Shown piece after piece: positions 53,236 to 61,661 of a stretch of 64,000 nucleotides of DNA. The stretch comes from Escherichia whittamii (GTDB lineage: Bacteria > Pseudomonadota > Gammaproteobacteria > Enterobacterales > Enterobacteriaceae). Location of the stretch: the NCBI RefSeq assembly GCF_014836715.1, contig NZ_JACSQI010000018.1, positions 1 to 64,000 of the forward strand. The letters are read 5' to 3'. The notes under the pieces are model-generated. The model searched no databases. It saw nothing but the letters and a program-made list of their open reading frames with translations, and was not told the origin of the DNA. Position numbers and translations under genes: made by a program. Within the stretch, counting starts at the first letter, position 1, and every line of letters begins with the position of its first letter.

Positions 53236-54654
53236 TTATTTCCCCTTCCTCGCCGCCTCATACGCTGCCAGCGTTCGCAGCCTTACCTCTTTGTGATCGA
53301 CAATGGGTTGCGGATAATCCAGCTTCACGCCTGTTTTCTCCGCCCACTTCCACGGTTCATGCACCGCTTTCCCTGGCACATCGCGCAACTCCGGTAACCA
53401 CAGGCGGATAAACTCGCCTTCGCGGTCAAATTTCTCGCCCTGAGTTGTCGGATTAAAGATACGGAAATAAGGGGCCGCATCGGTTCCGGTAGAAGCAGCC
53501 CACTGCCAGCCGCCATTATTGGCAGCCAAATCACCATCAATCAGCTGCGACATGAAATACCGCTCCCCTTCCCGCCAGTCGATCAACAAATCTTTCACCA
53601 GAAAGCTGGCTGTGATCATCCGCAGACGGTTATGCATCCAGCCAGTGCTGTTAAGCTGACGCATGGCGGCATCGACAATCGGGTATCCGGTTTTACCTTC
53701 CTGCCAGGCCTTTAAATGCGCGGGATTGCTTTGCCACTGTACGCGGTCGGTCCAGGCAATAAACGGATGATGTTTACACAGCGATGGGTGATACGTTATC
53801 AGGTGACGGTAAAACTCGCGCCATATCAACTCATTAAGCCAGACACTACCCGGTCCACCTTCCAGCGCCTGCGGTTGTTCCGCCAACAGGCGATGCAAGC
53901 ACTGGCGAGGCGATAACCCGCCCGTTGCCAGGCTGGCGGACAAACGGCTGGTACCATCCACTGCCGGAAAATCTCTCTGTTGCTCGTACTCTCCAGCACC
54001 GTTCTGGCAAAACTGGCGTAATTGCGCAATCGCTGCTTTTTCTTCCACCGGAAAATGTGCGGTTTCGAAAGACTGACGGGGATAATTCAGCGCAATTGGC
54101 GCGCCTGCTGCTATCGCCCCGCATGGGCGCACTTTTGGTGCAGTGACACACTCCGGGAGCCCTTCCCGCAGCCGTTTCAACCAGGCGTTTTTAAATGGCG
54201 TAAAGACTTTGTACATCTCGTGATTGCCGGTCATCACCGCGCCTGGCGACAGGATCACGCTGTCATCAAATCCTTCACACACCACGTTACGCAGCGCTCT
54301 CTCAACCTGCACATCCCGCGCCCGCTCATTCACTTCATACTGATAGTTATAAAAAAGATGGGTAACGCGGTTTTCCTCGCACACCTGTTTAACTATTTCG
54401 ACGCTGGCGGCAAAGTCATCCACTTCACGGAATAATAAAGGAATACTTTTTTCCGCCAGTGCAATTTGCAGTGCATTAAGTTGAGCATTGATAAATTCAG
54501 CCTGACGCGGCGACATGTTATGCGCTGCCCACTGACGTGGTGTGGCTATATACAGCGCCACCACACGTGCAGACGAATTACGGCAGGCGGCAGCCAGCGC
54601 GAGATTATCGTGCAGACGTAAATCCTGGCGAAACCAGACCAGATGGGTGGTCAT
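53236..54654 (-). CDS. phr: deoxyribodipyrimidine photolyase
   Basis: 472 aa. The N-terminal antenna-binding Rossmann domain starts MTTHLVWFRQDLRLHDN. The C-terminal FAD domain has LNELIWREFYRHL, WQEGKTGYPIVDAAMRQL, GWMHNRLRM, DGDLAANNGGWQWAASTGTD and the electron-transfer Trp chain. It repairs cyclobutane pyrimidine dimers using blue light. Its start overlaps ybgA by 4 bp. Confidence 0.98.
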   Translation of the reverse strand: MTTHLVWFRQDLRLHDNLALAAACRNSSARVVALYIATPRQWAAHNMSPRQAEFINAQLNALQIALAEKSIPLLFREVDDFAASVEIVKQVCEENRVTHLFYNYQYEVNERARDVQVERALRNVVCEGFDDSVILSPGAVMTGNHEMYKVFTPFKNAWLKRLREGLPECVTAPKVRPCGAIAAGAPIALNYPRQSFETAHFPVEEKAAIAQLRQFCQNGAGEYEQQRDFPAVDGTSRLSASLATGGLSPRQCLHRLLAEQPQALEGGPGSVWLNELIWREFYRHLITYHPSLCKHHPFIAWTDRVQWQSNPAHLKAWQEGKTGYPIVDAAMRQLNSTGWMHNRLRMITASFLVKDLLIDWREGERYFMSQLIDGDLAANNGGWQWAASTGTDAAPYFRIFNPTTQGEKFDREGEFIRLWLPELRDVPGKAVHEPWKWAEKTGVKLDYPQPIVDHKEVRLRTLAAYEAARKGK

Positions 54655-55160
54655 AAAACTCCTGCATGGCGCAAGTTAATAACACGCGGCCAAAGTTCGA
54701 AATAACGCTGCCCTGAAAGCCAGGCGTTAGGGTAAAGCGCCATATAGTGTTTGATACGCATCAGCGGCGCAAGAAGAGGTTGCTCGCCACGGCGATAACT
54801 GTCGATAAGCGCAGCCAGGTGCTGCCGTTCCGTGGAGTCAAGATGGGGACGGAAATAACCCTGAACGTGCATCAAAACGTTGGTGTGATCGCGCGAGTTG
54901 GCGGAGTGAGAAAGCAAAACAATTACGCGCTGGCGGTACTGGTTGTAATAGTCATTAAGATTTTGCCACTGGTGAATATCAGCCACAAACGGGCCAAGTT
55001 TGCGGTACTCAGGCTGGGAATGAGCCAGAAATACGAGCTTATAGCGGCTGTGATAATCGAGAAGCGCCCCGCGCGTTAAGCCTCGCTCTTTGAGATTATG
55101 TAACTCATGCAAAACAAAAATGCGGATAAGGGTGCTGTCATCTAATAGTTGGTGATCCAT
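54651..55160 (-). CDS. ybgA: YbgA, DUF1722 family protein
   Basis: 169 aa with the DUF1722 domain: HSRYKLVFLAHSQPEYRKLG and LMRIKHYMALYPNAWLSGQRYFE. It is found upstream of phr in many enterobacteria and elsewhere fused to DUF523. Function is unknown, with a suspected link to DNA repair through the overlap with phr. This is the last backbone gene; the sequence beyond 55160 up to the insertion element at 55301 has no gene. Confidence 0.95.
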   Translation of the reverse strand: MDHQLLDDSTLIRIFVLHELHNLKERGLTRGALLDYHSRYKLVFLAHSQPEYRKLGPFVADIHQWQNLNDYYNQYRQRVIVLLSHSANSRDHTNVLMHVQGYFRPHLDSTERQHLAALIDSYRRGEQPLLAPLMRIKHYMALYPNAWLSGQRYFELWPRVINLRHAGVL

Positions 55161-55300
55161 TACTGCTCCTGAACGGTTTACAGGAGTAAGTGTAGACGAT
55201 GGGGAATGAGATTTGTGGGGCTAATCCTGTTGTAGGAATGCGTGAGTGTGCTAAACGAGAATTAAATAATAAAAATCCGGGAAGATTTAATTTCTTACCC

Positions 55301-56591
55301 CAGGGCAAGATTACGAAAGCCCGCACCCCGCAAGGACTGACGCGAGGTAGTCTATGTCCATAGATGCTTTTCTCATCTTACGTCTTAACCCAGCCTTGAA
55401 TACCTTATCTTTCGCCAAAATATTAATAGCGATGTGCCGTATACCTGAAAATAATTCTGCTGCGTTTCCTCTTCTTATTTTGCAGTCGTCTTCATTCATT
55501 ACCTCGTCAAGGCGCCAGTGCAGCTTATTCTCCACGTTCCAGTGATTTCGAATCGCTGTCGCAATCTTCTCTGCGGTTAAATCAGCAGATCTGATATAAT
55601 ATCTGACCATCATTTCGGGCTCTTTCTTTTGTTCTGTTGTTATTGAGCGAAATGAGACTGCCATGCATAATTTCTTCAGCCCTTTCCATTCAAACGTGAA
55701 ATCAATAAGTTCATCCGGGACGTCGCAAACAATATGCAGACGAATTTCTTCTCTGCCGTGACTTTTTTCACTAATTGCGTAACTGTCATGCTCTGGATTA
55801 TTTAATTCTTTCAGCGGGAATTTTTCCTCAAAGGCTTTATTAAGCCGCCCCTGATTTCCTTTTACAGCAAATAAATAATCACCTCCCTGTTTTTGTATCT
55901 TCTCTGCAATATCTTTCTGGCAACCCATCGCATCAGTCGTGATAATTTTTCCTTTAATATCCAACATGTTAAGAAGTTCAGGGATAGCTGTAATCTCATT
56001 AGATTTCTCATCCGTCTTGATCTGTCCGAGAACCAGACTGTGCATAGTTGAGAACGCACTAATAACGTGAATAGCTCCCCTGCGACGACTTTTATCATGC
56101 GAGTGCCGGAGTGTTTTTCCATCAATTGCAATGACGTCTTTATCATTTGATGAATGGCAGTCACGCATCCAGTTAATAAAGCACTCGTGAAATTTTGCAG
56201 GACTGATACAGGATACAACTCTGGCAATGGTATCGTGAACAGGAATACCATTTTCAAAATCACCATATTGTTTTAAAAAATCGAGATGTGTTTCCCCAAA
56301 ATCCTCTATATCTTCCCATCCCTCTGCACCAGAAATGACGGCGCAAATAGTCAACAGTAGAATATCTGACAATTTATGTTCCACTTTCCAGGCTTGTCTG
56401 TAATTGGGAATAATAGAAATATGTTCCATCAATTTTTTAATTTCCATTTTGCTCTCCTTATTTATGCAAGGAGTATTTGATTATATATAAGCTATGAAAA
56501 ACAGTTTTAGGTAATAAGGAATATCTCAATTTTTGAACATAAAATGCGAATCATTTAGTACAATAAAGCAGCGTTACGTGATCTTTCCCTG
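55301..56591 (-). mobile_element. intact H-repeat insertion element (ISAs1 family, ISEc1-like)
   Basis: The 1291-bp element is bounded by imperfect inverted ends CAGGGCAAGATTACG (from 55301) and, read inward from 56591, CAGGGAAAGATCACG. These match at 13 of 15 positions. It encodes one full-length transposase whose stop codon lies within the left end. No target duplication is visible (flanks TTCTTACCC and ACTCATCTC). The right end abuts a truncated copy of the T6SS effector gene, which shows that the element inserted into, or deleted from, that gene. Confidence 0.9.
55311..56447 (-). CDS. H-repeat-associated transposase, ISAs1 family (YhhI/YbfD-like)
   Basis: 378 aa, the full length of the H-rpt protein. 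DDE-type catalytic residues are Asp109 in VIAIDGKT, Asp172 in ITTDAMGCQ and a Glu in the [13 protein letters not shown] region. Also present are [14 protein letters not shown], the N-terminal DDE-associated domain, and [10 protein letters not shown]. No frameshift or stop is visible, unlike many H-repeat copies in E. coli Rhs regions, so it may still be active. It is likely known in databases as ISEc1 transposase. Confidence 0.95.
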   Translation of the reverse strand: MEIKKLMEHISIIPNYRQAWKVEHKLSDILLLTICAVISGAEGWEDIEDFGETHLDFLKQYGDFENGIPVHDTIARVVSCISPAKFHECFINWMRDCHSSNDKDVIAIDGKTLRHSHDKSRRRGAIHVISAFSTMHSLVLGQIKTDEKSNEITAIPELLNMLDIKGKIITTDAMGCQKDIAEKIQKQGGDYLFAVKGNQGRLNKAFEEKFPLKELNNPEHDSYAISEKSHGREEIRLHIVCDVPDELIDFTFEWKGLKKLCMAVSFRSITTEQKKEPEMMVRYYIRSADLTAEKIATAIRNHWNVENKLHWRLDEVMNEDDCKIRRGNAAELFSGIRHIAINILAKDKVFKAGLRRKMRKASMDIDYLASVLAGCGLS

Positions 56592-56724
56592 ACTCATCTC
56601 CCTGTTCTGCTGCACGGCTTATTGAGCCAAACGCTTCCGGCACCCATCCTCCGTACGGGCTGTACGTCATATCACCGCTGCTGTTCTCCTCCAGCGGCTG
56701 AAAACCCAGCTTCAGTAAATCGTA
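56592..56724 (-). repeat. 133-bp direct repeat, truncated second copy of the effector core
   Basis: It matches 58148-58280 at 130 of 133 positions in the same orientation. On the minus strand it encodes YDLLKLGFQPLEENSSGDMT...PEAFGSISRAAEQGDE with an open frame, i.e. the end of the effector's core region, and is then cut by the H-repeat element. It begins only 25 bp after the end of the immunity-gene frame. It looks like the start of an orphan alternative C-terminal cassette. Confidence 0.9.
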
Positions 56725-56748
56725 TCCCCGAACGTTATAAGATATAAT

Positions 56749-57197
56749 TTACTGACAACCTAGTGCACTATTAATATCACATTGAAGTTTTTTTTCCAGA
56801 TTATAAAGCCTATCCACTTTATAATCTTTACAATTATACACATACTCTTTCTTTGTTTTCATATCAATGACGCTCCCCCCCGCATATTATTACCGCTGTC
56901 GTAATTACTAAACACCGAGTACTTATATCCACTTTGAATGAAACTAATACTCAAGTAATCCACTTGAAATCTGGAGTAATGGTTATATAAAAACCCTGAA
57001 TATACTGGCCCCTCTGAAATGAATTGAAATTTATTTCCATGCTGATTATTCATTTCATAAATCAATTTTTTATCAACACCTGTCAATGACAAAGTCCCTT
57101 TAGTTGTATTACATAAAAAATAACTATCCTCTGCGCATAGAGTCCAGGGGATTCCAGATAAAACAATAAAAATCAGCACCCTATCTATATTGCTCAT
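56749..57197 (-). pseudogene. candidate immunity protein of the muramidase effector, interrupted at a G7 tract
   Basis: The frame starting at 57197 encodes a signal peptide (1-21, IPWTLCAED) and a small Tyr/Ser/Asn-rich periplasmic domain, but stops after 112 codons at 56859. The minus-strand sequence has a run of seven G (56875-56881) just before; adding one G continues the frame as SVIDMKTKKEYVYNCKDYKV and so on to CDINSALGCQ and TAA at 56749-56751, 149 aa in all. The extra part adds conserved-looking Cys residues. It overlaps the muramidase ORF end by 17 bp, the usual effector-immunity order. The span 56725-56858 is therefore coding remnant rather than empty. Confidence 0.65.
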
Positions 57198-57792
57198 AAT
57201 TAACCCTCATTCTGTCGTCGTACCCTCGCTGACTTTGTCCATTATAATTTAGAGCGAAATTAAGCCAATCTTTATCTCTAATAGCACGTAATAATACAGG
57301 ATTAGCTTTTATGAGGTTAATAAATGCCACCAGATGATTTTTCTCTGACTCTGAAATCGACATCACAAATTCTTCGGACGAAGAACAACCGGCAACCTGA
57401 TAATTTGAAGCCAATATCTGAAATTTTCCCCACGATGCCGATTTAAGCGCAACTTGCTTATCTAAAGCATATGCACGAAGTAATTTTTGATATTGCTCAG
57501 ACCATGTTCCATAACCGCCAGAACGTCTGTTAGAAATATCAGGCTGAGAATCATATACACCATTCGTATATCGATGAAAATGATGTCTTTCAAAAAGAAT
57601 TGAGGGGACATAATCATCTTCTTGTTCAAATTTAAAATAGCTACCGGAACCACCGGTTTCAGATTTTGCAACAGCTTTAATTGCAGCCACTTCGCATTCT
57701 AGTGTCCTTGCAGCATTTTCATAGTCTGCATCTTCAATGGTATCGCCGTTATAAAATCGTAAAAATTCTAATGGAACAAGTTCATTATTCAC
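57181..57792 (-). CDS. N-acetylmuramidase (DUF3380) domain, C-terminal toxin part of a T6SS effector
   Basis: 203 codons. The muramidase domain is recognised by CEVAAIKAVAKSETGGSG (catalytic Glu in the SETGG segment), ILFERHHFHRYT, PDISNRRSGGYGTW and SASWGKFQILASNYQVAG, all hallmarks of DUF3380 peptidoglycan hydrolases. It cleaves glycan strands in the periplasm of target cells. The frame is the same as that of the EF-hand ORF upstream, separated only by a TAA at 57829-57831, so this was probably the end of one long effector. As a stand-alone ORF its ATG lacks a strong Shine-Dalgarno. Confidence 0.85.
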   Translation of the reverse strand: MNNELVPLEFLRFYNGDTIEDADYENAARTLECEVAAIKAVAKSETGGSGSYFKFEQEDDYVPSILFERHHFHRYTNGVYDSQPDISNRRSGGYGTWSEQYQKLLRAYALDKQVALKSASWGKFQILASNYQVAGCSSSEEFVMSISESEKNHLVAFINLIKANPVLLRAIRDKDWLNFALNYNGQSQRGYDDRMRVNYEQYR

Positions 57793-57828
57793 AAAAGTTT
57801 TTGGGTAGTTGCTATTATTAATTGCATT

Positions 57829-58122
57829 TTAAAACACCACCGGATGAAAATGCCATACCGGCTCATCACTATTAAAAGGCGACACCCCGCTCATCCACTC
57901 CATATCCAGCTGCCACTTTTCACAATATGCCACTTCATCAGTGTCCAGATCTTTATAAAATCCTTCCCACCGCCCCGTCGAGCGCCCGCCGTACCATTCA
58001 CTGTGGTGTCTGACTGTCAGATGATTCACCACATTTCTCACCAGTGGTTCACGCACGACCAGCGCCTGTCTGATCTCTTCCTCCGTCACTTTTCCATCAC
58101 CATCCTGATCCATCTCCGCCAT
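57829..58122 (-). CDS. EF-hand segment of the T6SS effector (fragment)
   Basis: 97 codons, starting MAEMDQDGDGKVTEEEIRQAL, a clear EF-hand loop (DQDGDGKVTEEE). It is followed by VNHLTVRHHSEWYGGRSTGRW and DEPVWHFHPVVF before TAA. The same frame continues after the TAA into the muramidase domain. The start overlaps the preceding ORF's TGA by one base, but homologous effectors carry this segment in the middle of the polypeptide, so translation initiation here is doubtful. Confidence 0.6.
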   Translation of the reverse strand: MAEMDQDGDGKVTEEEIRQALVVREPLVRNVVNHLTVRHHSEWYGGRSTGRWEGFYKDLDTDEVAYCEKWQLDMEWMSGVSPFNSDEPVWHFHPVVF

Positions 58123-59333
58123 CAGGGCGGTACCTGCTCATACTGCCACTCATCTCCCTGTTCTGCGGCACGGCTTATTGAGTCAAACGCTTCCGGCACC
58201 CATCCTTCGTACGGGCTGTACGTCATATCACCGCTGCTGTTCTCCTCCAGCGGCTGAAAACCCAGCTTCAGTAAATCGTACTGCCCGGCCTCTTCAACAT
58301 CCTTCTGTGGCAGCCAGCCGGTTCCGGTGATATTAAACCACCACTGCTGCGATTCATCCGTAACCGGTGTCGTGGCTTCCCGCGGAAGAACGCGCTGAGC
58401 ACCCAGTGTGGCTGCGGTTGCGGTAAATACCTCCTGTCCCGAAACGGCCTGACGGGTGTATAAAATTATCCCTTTTGGTACCAGAACAGTCCGTTTTTCT
58501 CCCTTAACGCCTGCCGGGTTGGATAAGAACTTTGGCATATTCGGGTCTGTACTCAGAACCTCCAGATGGACGAACCACTCGCACTCAATTTCACCGCTTC
58601 CCTCGCCGGGATAATCCTCACATCCCATAAATCCGACCGGTGTTCCGGCACTGACCTTCCACTCTTCCGTTTCGTCGACCGTCTGTACCGAGTCAAAAAT
58701 GCCTTTCGCCTTCGCCTTCTGCATCCACTCAGGCATCAGCATCTGTATTTCGCCATCTGACTCCATCAGTTCCGGAGCCAGGGTCACCCAGTACTGCTCA
58801 TTCCCCGGTTTATCGCCTTCCAGCAGGCGAACCAGTCCGAATGTCGTCAGAACCGGCTGGCCGTTATTGGTCACGTAAAAACGTCCGGTCCGGGATGACA
58901 CAAACCGATCTCCCGCATTAAGCGTCCTGTTTCCGCTGATTTTCGGGGGTATCCGGTACGTGGCATGATCTCCGCTTTCCTGCCCTTCCGGAAGACCGTT
59001 CTTTCCCGGGACGTATTGATGCAGCAATATGCCGCCATGCCCGGTTTTAACTTTATAACAGGGGGAGCCGGGATAATCGTTCACCGGGGCCAGATGCATA
59101 TAGAGGCAGTAAAAATCCAGCCAGCTTTCTTCCTTTTGCGGGTCTGGCTGGCACTGCGATTTCACCAGAACAAATGTGCTGCTGTAACGGAGCTCCTGCC
59201 CTTTATAGGGGGCCTTCAGATAATCATTGTTTATCCGGTATGCCGCAATAGTGCCATCGACCATAAACTGAAGAGGAACCGGCTCCCCGGTAGCGGCGGT
59301 ATCCGGTTTCAGGGCTGATAACGGATTAGACAC
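58122..59333 (-). CDS. N-terminal core of the T6SS peptidoglycan-targeting effector (fragment)
   Basis: 403 codons open from a GTG; the true start is the ATG at 59480 (see the spanning pseudogene). It has a SH3/M23-like layout with MVDGTIAAYRI, SSTFVLVKSQCQP, FYCLYMHLAPV and repeated GxPVGFMG / WLP binding modules. These match the N-terminal region of VgrG-linked effectors that carry a C-terminal hydrolase. It ends at TGA 58122 through a frameshift just before the EF-hand. By itself it would be a core without toxin. Confidence 0.6.
   Translation of the reverse strand: MSNPLSALKPDTAATGEPVPLQFMVDGTIAAYRINNDYLKAPYKGQELRYSSTFVLVKSQCQPDPQKEESWLDFYCLYMHLAPVNDYPGSPCYKVKTGHGGILLHQYVPGKNGLPEGQESGDHATYRIPPKISGNRTLNAGDRFVSSRTGRFYVTNNGQPVLTTFGLVRLLEGDKPGNEQYWVTLAPELMESDGEIQMLMPEWMQKAKAKGIFDSVQTVDETEEWKVSAGTPVGFMGCEDYPGEGSGEIECEWFVHLEVLSTDPNMPKFLSNPAGVKGEKRTVLVPKGIILYTRQAVSGQEVFTATAATLGAQRVLPREATTPVTDESQQWWFNITGTGWLPQKDVEEAGQYDLLKLGFQPLEENSSGDMTYSPYEGWVPEAFDSISRAAEQGDEWQYEQVPP
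58148..58280 (-). repeat. 133-bp direct repeat, in-place copy within the effector core
   Basis: It is the partner of 56592-56724, 130 of 133 bases identical, with mismatches only at three scattered sites. It encodes the last part of the conserved core, just before the variable EF-hand/muramidase cassette. The two copies bracket 1.42 kb of toxin plus immunity. Confidence 0.9.
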
Positions 59334-59489
59334 GTCACTGATATGTATCCCGCCGTGCCACAGCCCGTTTCCACCCAGCAGCTAGGTTACGTGCGCTTCT
59401 GCGTCAATAAGCCGCATTATCTCATCCAGTGAGCGGAACTCTTTGCCTTCTTTATCCCTGATGGGATAGCTGATTTTCATGTTCAGTCC

Positions 59490-60279
59490 TTATCGTGAGA
59501 ATCTTCCAGGCCGTTGTGGCGGTACCTTATCCTGCCGGGGAGGATCAAAGGCTTCCTGTACATTTTTCCGTGGCGGCTCCGCCCCTTCAGTTCCAGGTCC
59601 GCCATTATCATCTTCTTTCAGCGCCTTCAGCACCGCCGGTCGTAACGTCGGCACCGGCGTTCCCGGACTACCACCGCTATTGAGATTGATTTTCGGCCCG
59701 ACGATGTCCACTCCGCCTGAATGGATGACCACAAACGAACCACCCACTTTCAGCGTGATTTTACCGACGCTCTCCAGTACGATTTCATCCCGGACCTTCA
59801 TTCCCAGCGCACCGCTCACCTTTTCCGCCAGGTCGCCCTTCACCTCCAGGCTGTGCTTCCCCTCCACCAGGCTGATATGGTTCCCCGTCGTTTTGTGCTC
59901 CTGCTTCCCTTCTACTGTCACCTTACGGTCATTTCTGACATACAGTCCGTCATCGTGACTCACGCTCACCGTCCGGTCATTCGTCGCCTTCAGCGTCTGG
60001 TCATTACGTATCGTGATACACCGGTCATTCGCCACCGTTACCAAAGCCTGCCACCACGCCTGTGACATAACGCAGCGGGATGACGCCCTGCCAGATGGTC
60101 AGCATCGCCTTCTTCTCCAGCAGCATCTCCGCCGTCTGCATAAACGAGTCGCTGGCAACATCCACACTCATCACAAACGGATAAGACTGGTTCTGGATTA
60201 ACCTGAAATTCACCACTGCAAAGGTGTCCGGCTCCTGGCCGTCAACCTCCAGCGTAAAGCGAAGACCTTTTAAGGACAT
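59490..60279 (-). pseudogene. vgrG remnant with internal deletion
   Basis: From 60279 the first 75 codons are a VgrG N-terminus (LRFTLEVDGQEPDTFAVVNF, LTIWQGVIPLRYVTGVVAGF) and stop at 60025. The second frame from 60068 is a VgrG C-terminal spike and DUF2345 region with repeated NDRT-like units (TVANDRCITIRNDQTLKA) and GPKINLNSGGSPG, ending at 59490. The gp27/gp5 centre, several hundred residues, is missing and the join is out of frame. The remnant keeps the C-terminal extension that would have carried the effector but cannot form a trimeric spike. Confidence 0.88.
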
Positions 60280-60297
60280 AAATACCTCTCAGACATA

Positions 60298-60582
60298 TCA
60301 GCCTATATTTACCGTACCGCCACCAATGACCACACCCCCACAGTCGATGGCATCGCCGGTTCTGGCGGCGGGCAGGCCGTCAATAAAGACGGTTGAAGAA
60401 CCTCTGGCGATTTTACGGGGATGAGGGGGATGCTTCGGTTTATCATGCGGCGTCAGCGGATCTCCCTGACGGGCTGCGGGGAGACCATCGATAAAAACGG
60501 TGGATGACCCGGCAGTGATGACGGTCTCATAATAACCGTCATGCCGGGTACCTTTGTCGGTGAGTTTGGCGGCTAAGGGCAT
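60298..60582 (-). CDS. PAAR-domain T6SS spike-tip protein
   Basis: 94 aa, with two GSSTVFIDGLPAAR.GD repeats and the closing GGVVIGGGTVNIG, the PAAR/DUF4150-like cone that caps VgrG trimers and sharpens the T6SS spike. Cys and His residues (DCGG, HPPH) suit zinc binding at the tip. It lies 18 bp upstream of the vgrG remnant and downstream of the 333-aa gene. Intact. Confidence 0.92.
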   Translation of the reverse strand: MPLAAKLTDKGTRHDGYYETVITAGSSTVFIDGLPAARQGDPLTPHDKPKHPPHPRKIARGSSTVFIDGLPAARTGDAIDCGGVVIGGGTVNIG

Positions 60583-60597
60583 TCTGGTTCTCCAAAA

Positions 60598-61599
60598 TTA
60601 AATAACGGGCACAAATTCCCCATTAATTAAAGAAAATATTGGTGCGAAGTAGTTTATTGCATTGTTACCTTTTTTGTTAACATAATGGTATGTTAAAGGA
60701 GAATATCTTGGCTCAGATTTATTATATAGCTGAACCATTCTTCCATTATTCATGACTCTAACTTCATAATTATCCCATTTTATAGGATCGATTTTAGCTA
60801 TGCCTCCCTCTAGTTTATCTTTAGGGTAGAGTGATAGTAGTATATCATCCTCACTATCCCCTGTGGTTGTAGACCATGCCTTAAGAGCTATTTGGCTGAT
60901 TTTTTTTAATTTTTCTCGATCTCTATTATTAATGACATCAGCCATTTTTATATATGCCACACGTAATTTTTGCATTTGCTCATCGCTACCATTAAATGGG
61001 GTCGCGTGTATCCACTGCCATTCTGGTATGCCGCTTATATTGATTTTTTTTGTAAATTGATAAACTATCATTTGGGGTGGGTAATATTTTTCCCAATAAA
61101 ATTTAGGTTCTATATGGCCAGGTATCGCTTGTTCTGCAAATATCTTCTTCCGTATAATCGTACTCTTATCGTTTGAGTTAACTTCAGGAATACCATCTTT
61201 GTTGATAGTTACATTTATTGATGCTAGATTTACTTGGTTTTGTTTATCTATTCGTACTAAATCTACTTTACATCCAGATTGTGTGTTGAAATGTGAACGT
61301 TCTTGATCGCTAATGTTTTCTCTTGAAAACCACCCTAATGCACCAATTTCCAAGCTTATCTCATTCTCACCATTTTCAAGAAACATCATAGCATTAGTGC
61401 TGGAACTCCCCCCTCCTCTACCCGCATATGCAGATTTACGATTATCCATTCCTAAAACACCATTGGTTTTTATAGAACAAAAAGCATATTTTATATCAAA
61501 AAGACTACGAATTTTCTTTTCACTTCCAATTGCATCGCTAGACGAAATCATGACGCCTCCAGTTAATAAATACATTAATAATGGCAATATGGTTTTCAT
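60598..61599 (-). CDS. exported protein, candidate immunity partner of the 518-aa protein
   Basis: 333 aa from MKTILPLLMYLLTGG, preceded by AAAAGGAAAAAT; an in-frame ATG seven codons earlier lacks this site. A signal peptide (about 1-24, SSSDAIG) precedes a soluble AT-rich domain with no motif I recognise; short landmarks are YAGRGGGSSS, IPEWQWIHATPF and LSLYPKDKLEGGIAK. It directly follows the 518-aa gene in the DUF4123-containing operon, the usual place of a periplasmic immunity protein. That role is inferred from position and export only. Confidence 0.6.
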   Translation of the reverse strand: MKTILPLLMYLLTGGVMISSSDAIGSEKKIRSLFDIKYAFCSIKTNGVLGMDNRKSAYAGRGGGSSSTNAMMFLENGENEISLEIGALGWFSRENISDQERSHFNTQSGCKVDLVRIDKQNQVNLASINVTINKDGIPEVNSNDKSTIIRKKIFAEQAIPGHIEPKFYWEKYYPPQMIVYQFTKKINISGIPEWQWIHATPFNGSDEQMQKLRVAYIKMADVINNRDREKLKKISQIALKAWSTTTGDSEDDILLSLYPKDKLEGGIAKIDPIKWDNYEVRVMNNGRMVQLYNKSEPRYSPLTYHYVNKKGNNAINYFAPIFSLINGEFVPVI

Positions 61600-61661
61600 A
61601 TTTTTCCTTTTCATATACATGATTGATGAGTTCAGTAATTTTCCTTGGTTGAATTAAAATA

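Larger units (their letters stand above)
57181..59480 (-). pseudogene. T6SS cargo effector (core + EF-hand + DUF3380 muramidase), broken at three sites
   Basis: The ATG at 59480, with AAGGA 6 bp upstream and 10 bp after the vgrG stop, begins MKISYPIRDKEGKEFRSLDE. At codon 33 a TAG stands where relatives have Tyr (HVT-stop-LLGGNGLWHGGIHISD). A frameshift at about 58122-58130 (one base missing from a VPAL-like codon run) separates core from EF-hand. A TAA at 57829-57831 stands after HFHPVVF. Repairing the three gives about 766 residues. The order vgrG, effector, immunity is the standard T6SS cargo arrangement. Whether any fragment is still made is unknown. Confidence 0.75.

Noticed and set aside
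55291..56601. Target-site duplication flanking the H-repeat element
   Set aside because: The 8-10 bp on each side (TTCTTACCC and ACTCATCTC) are not the same, so no duplication can be claimed.
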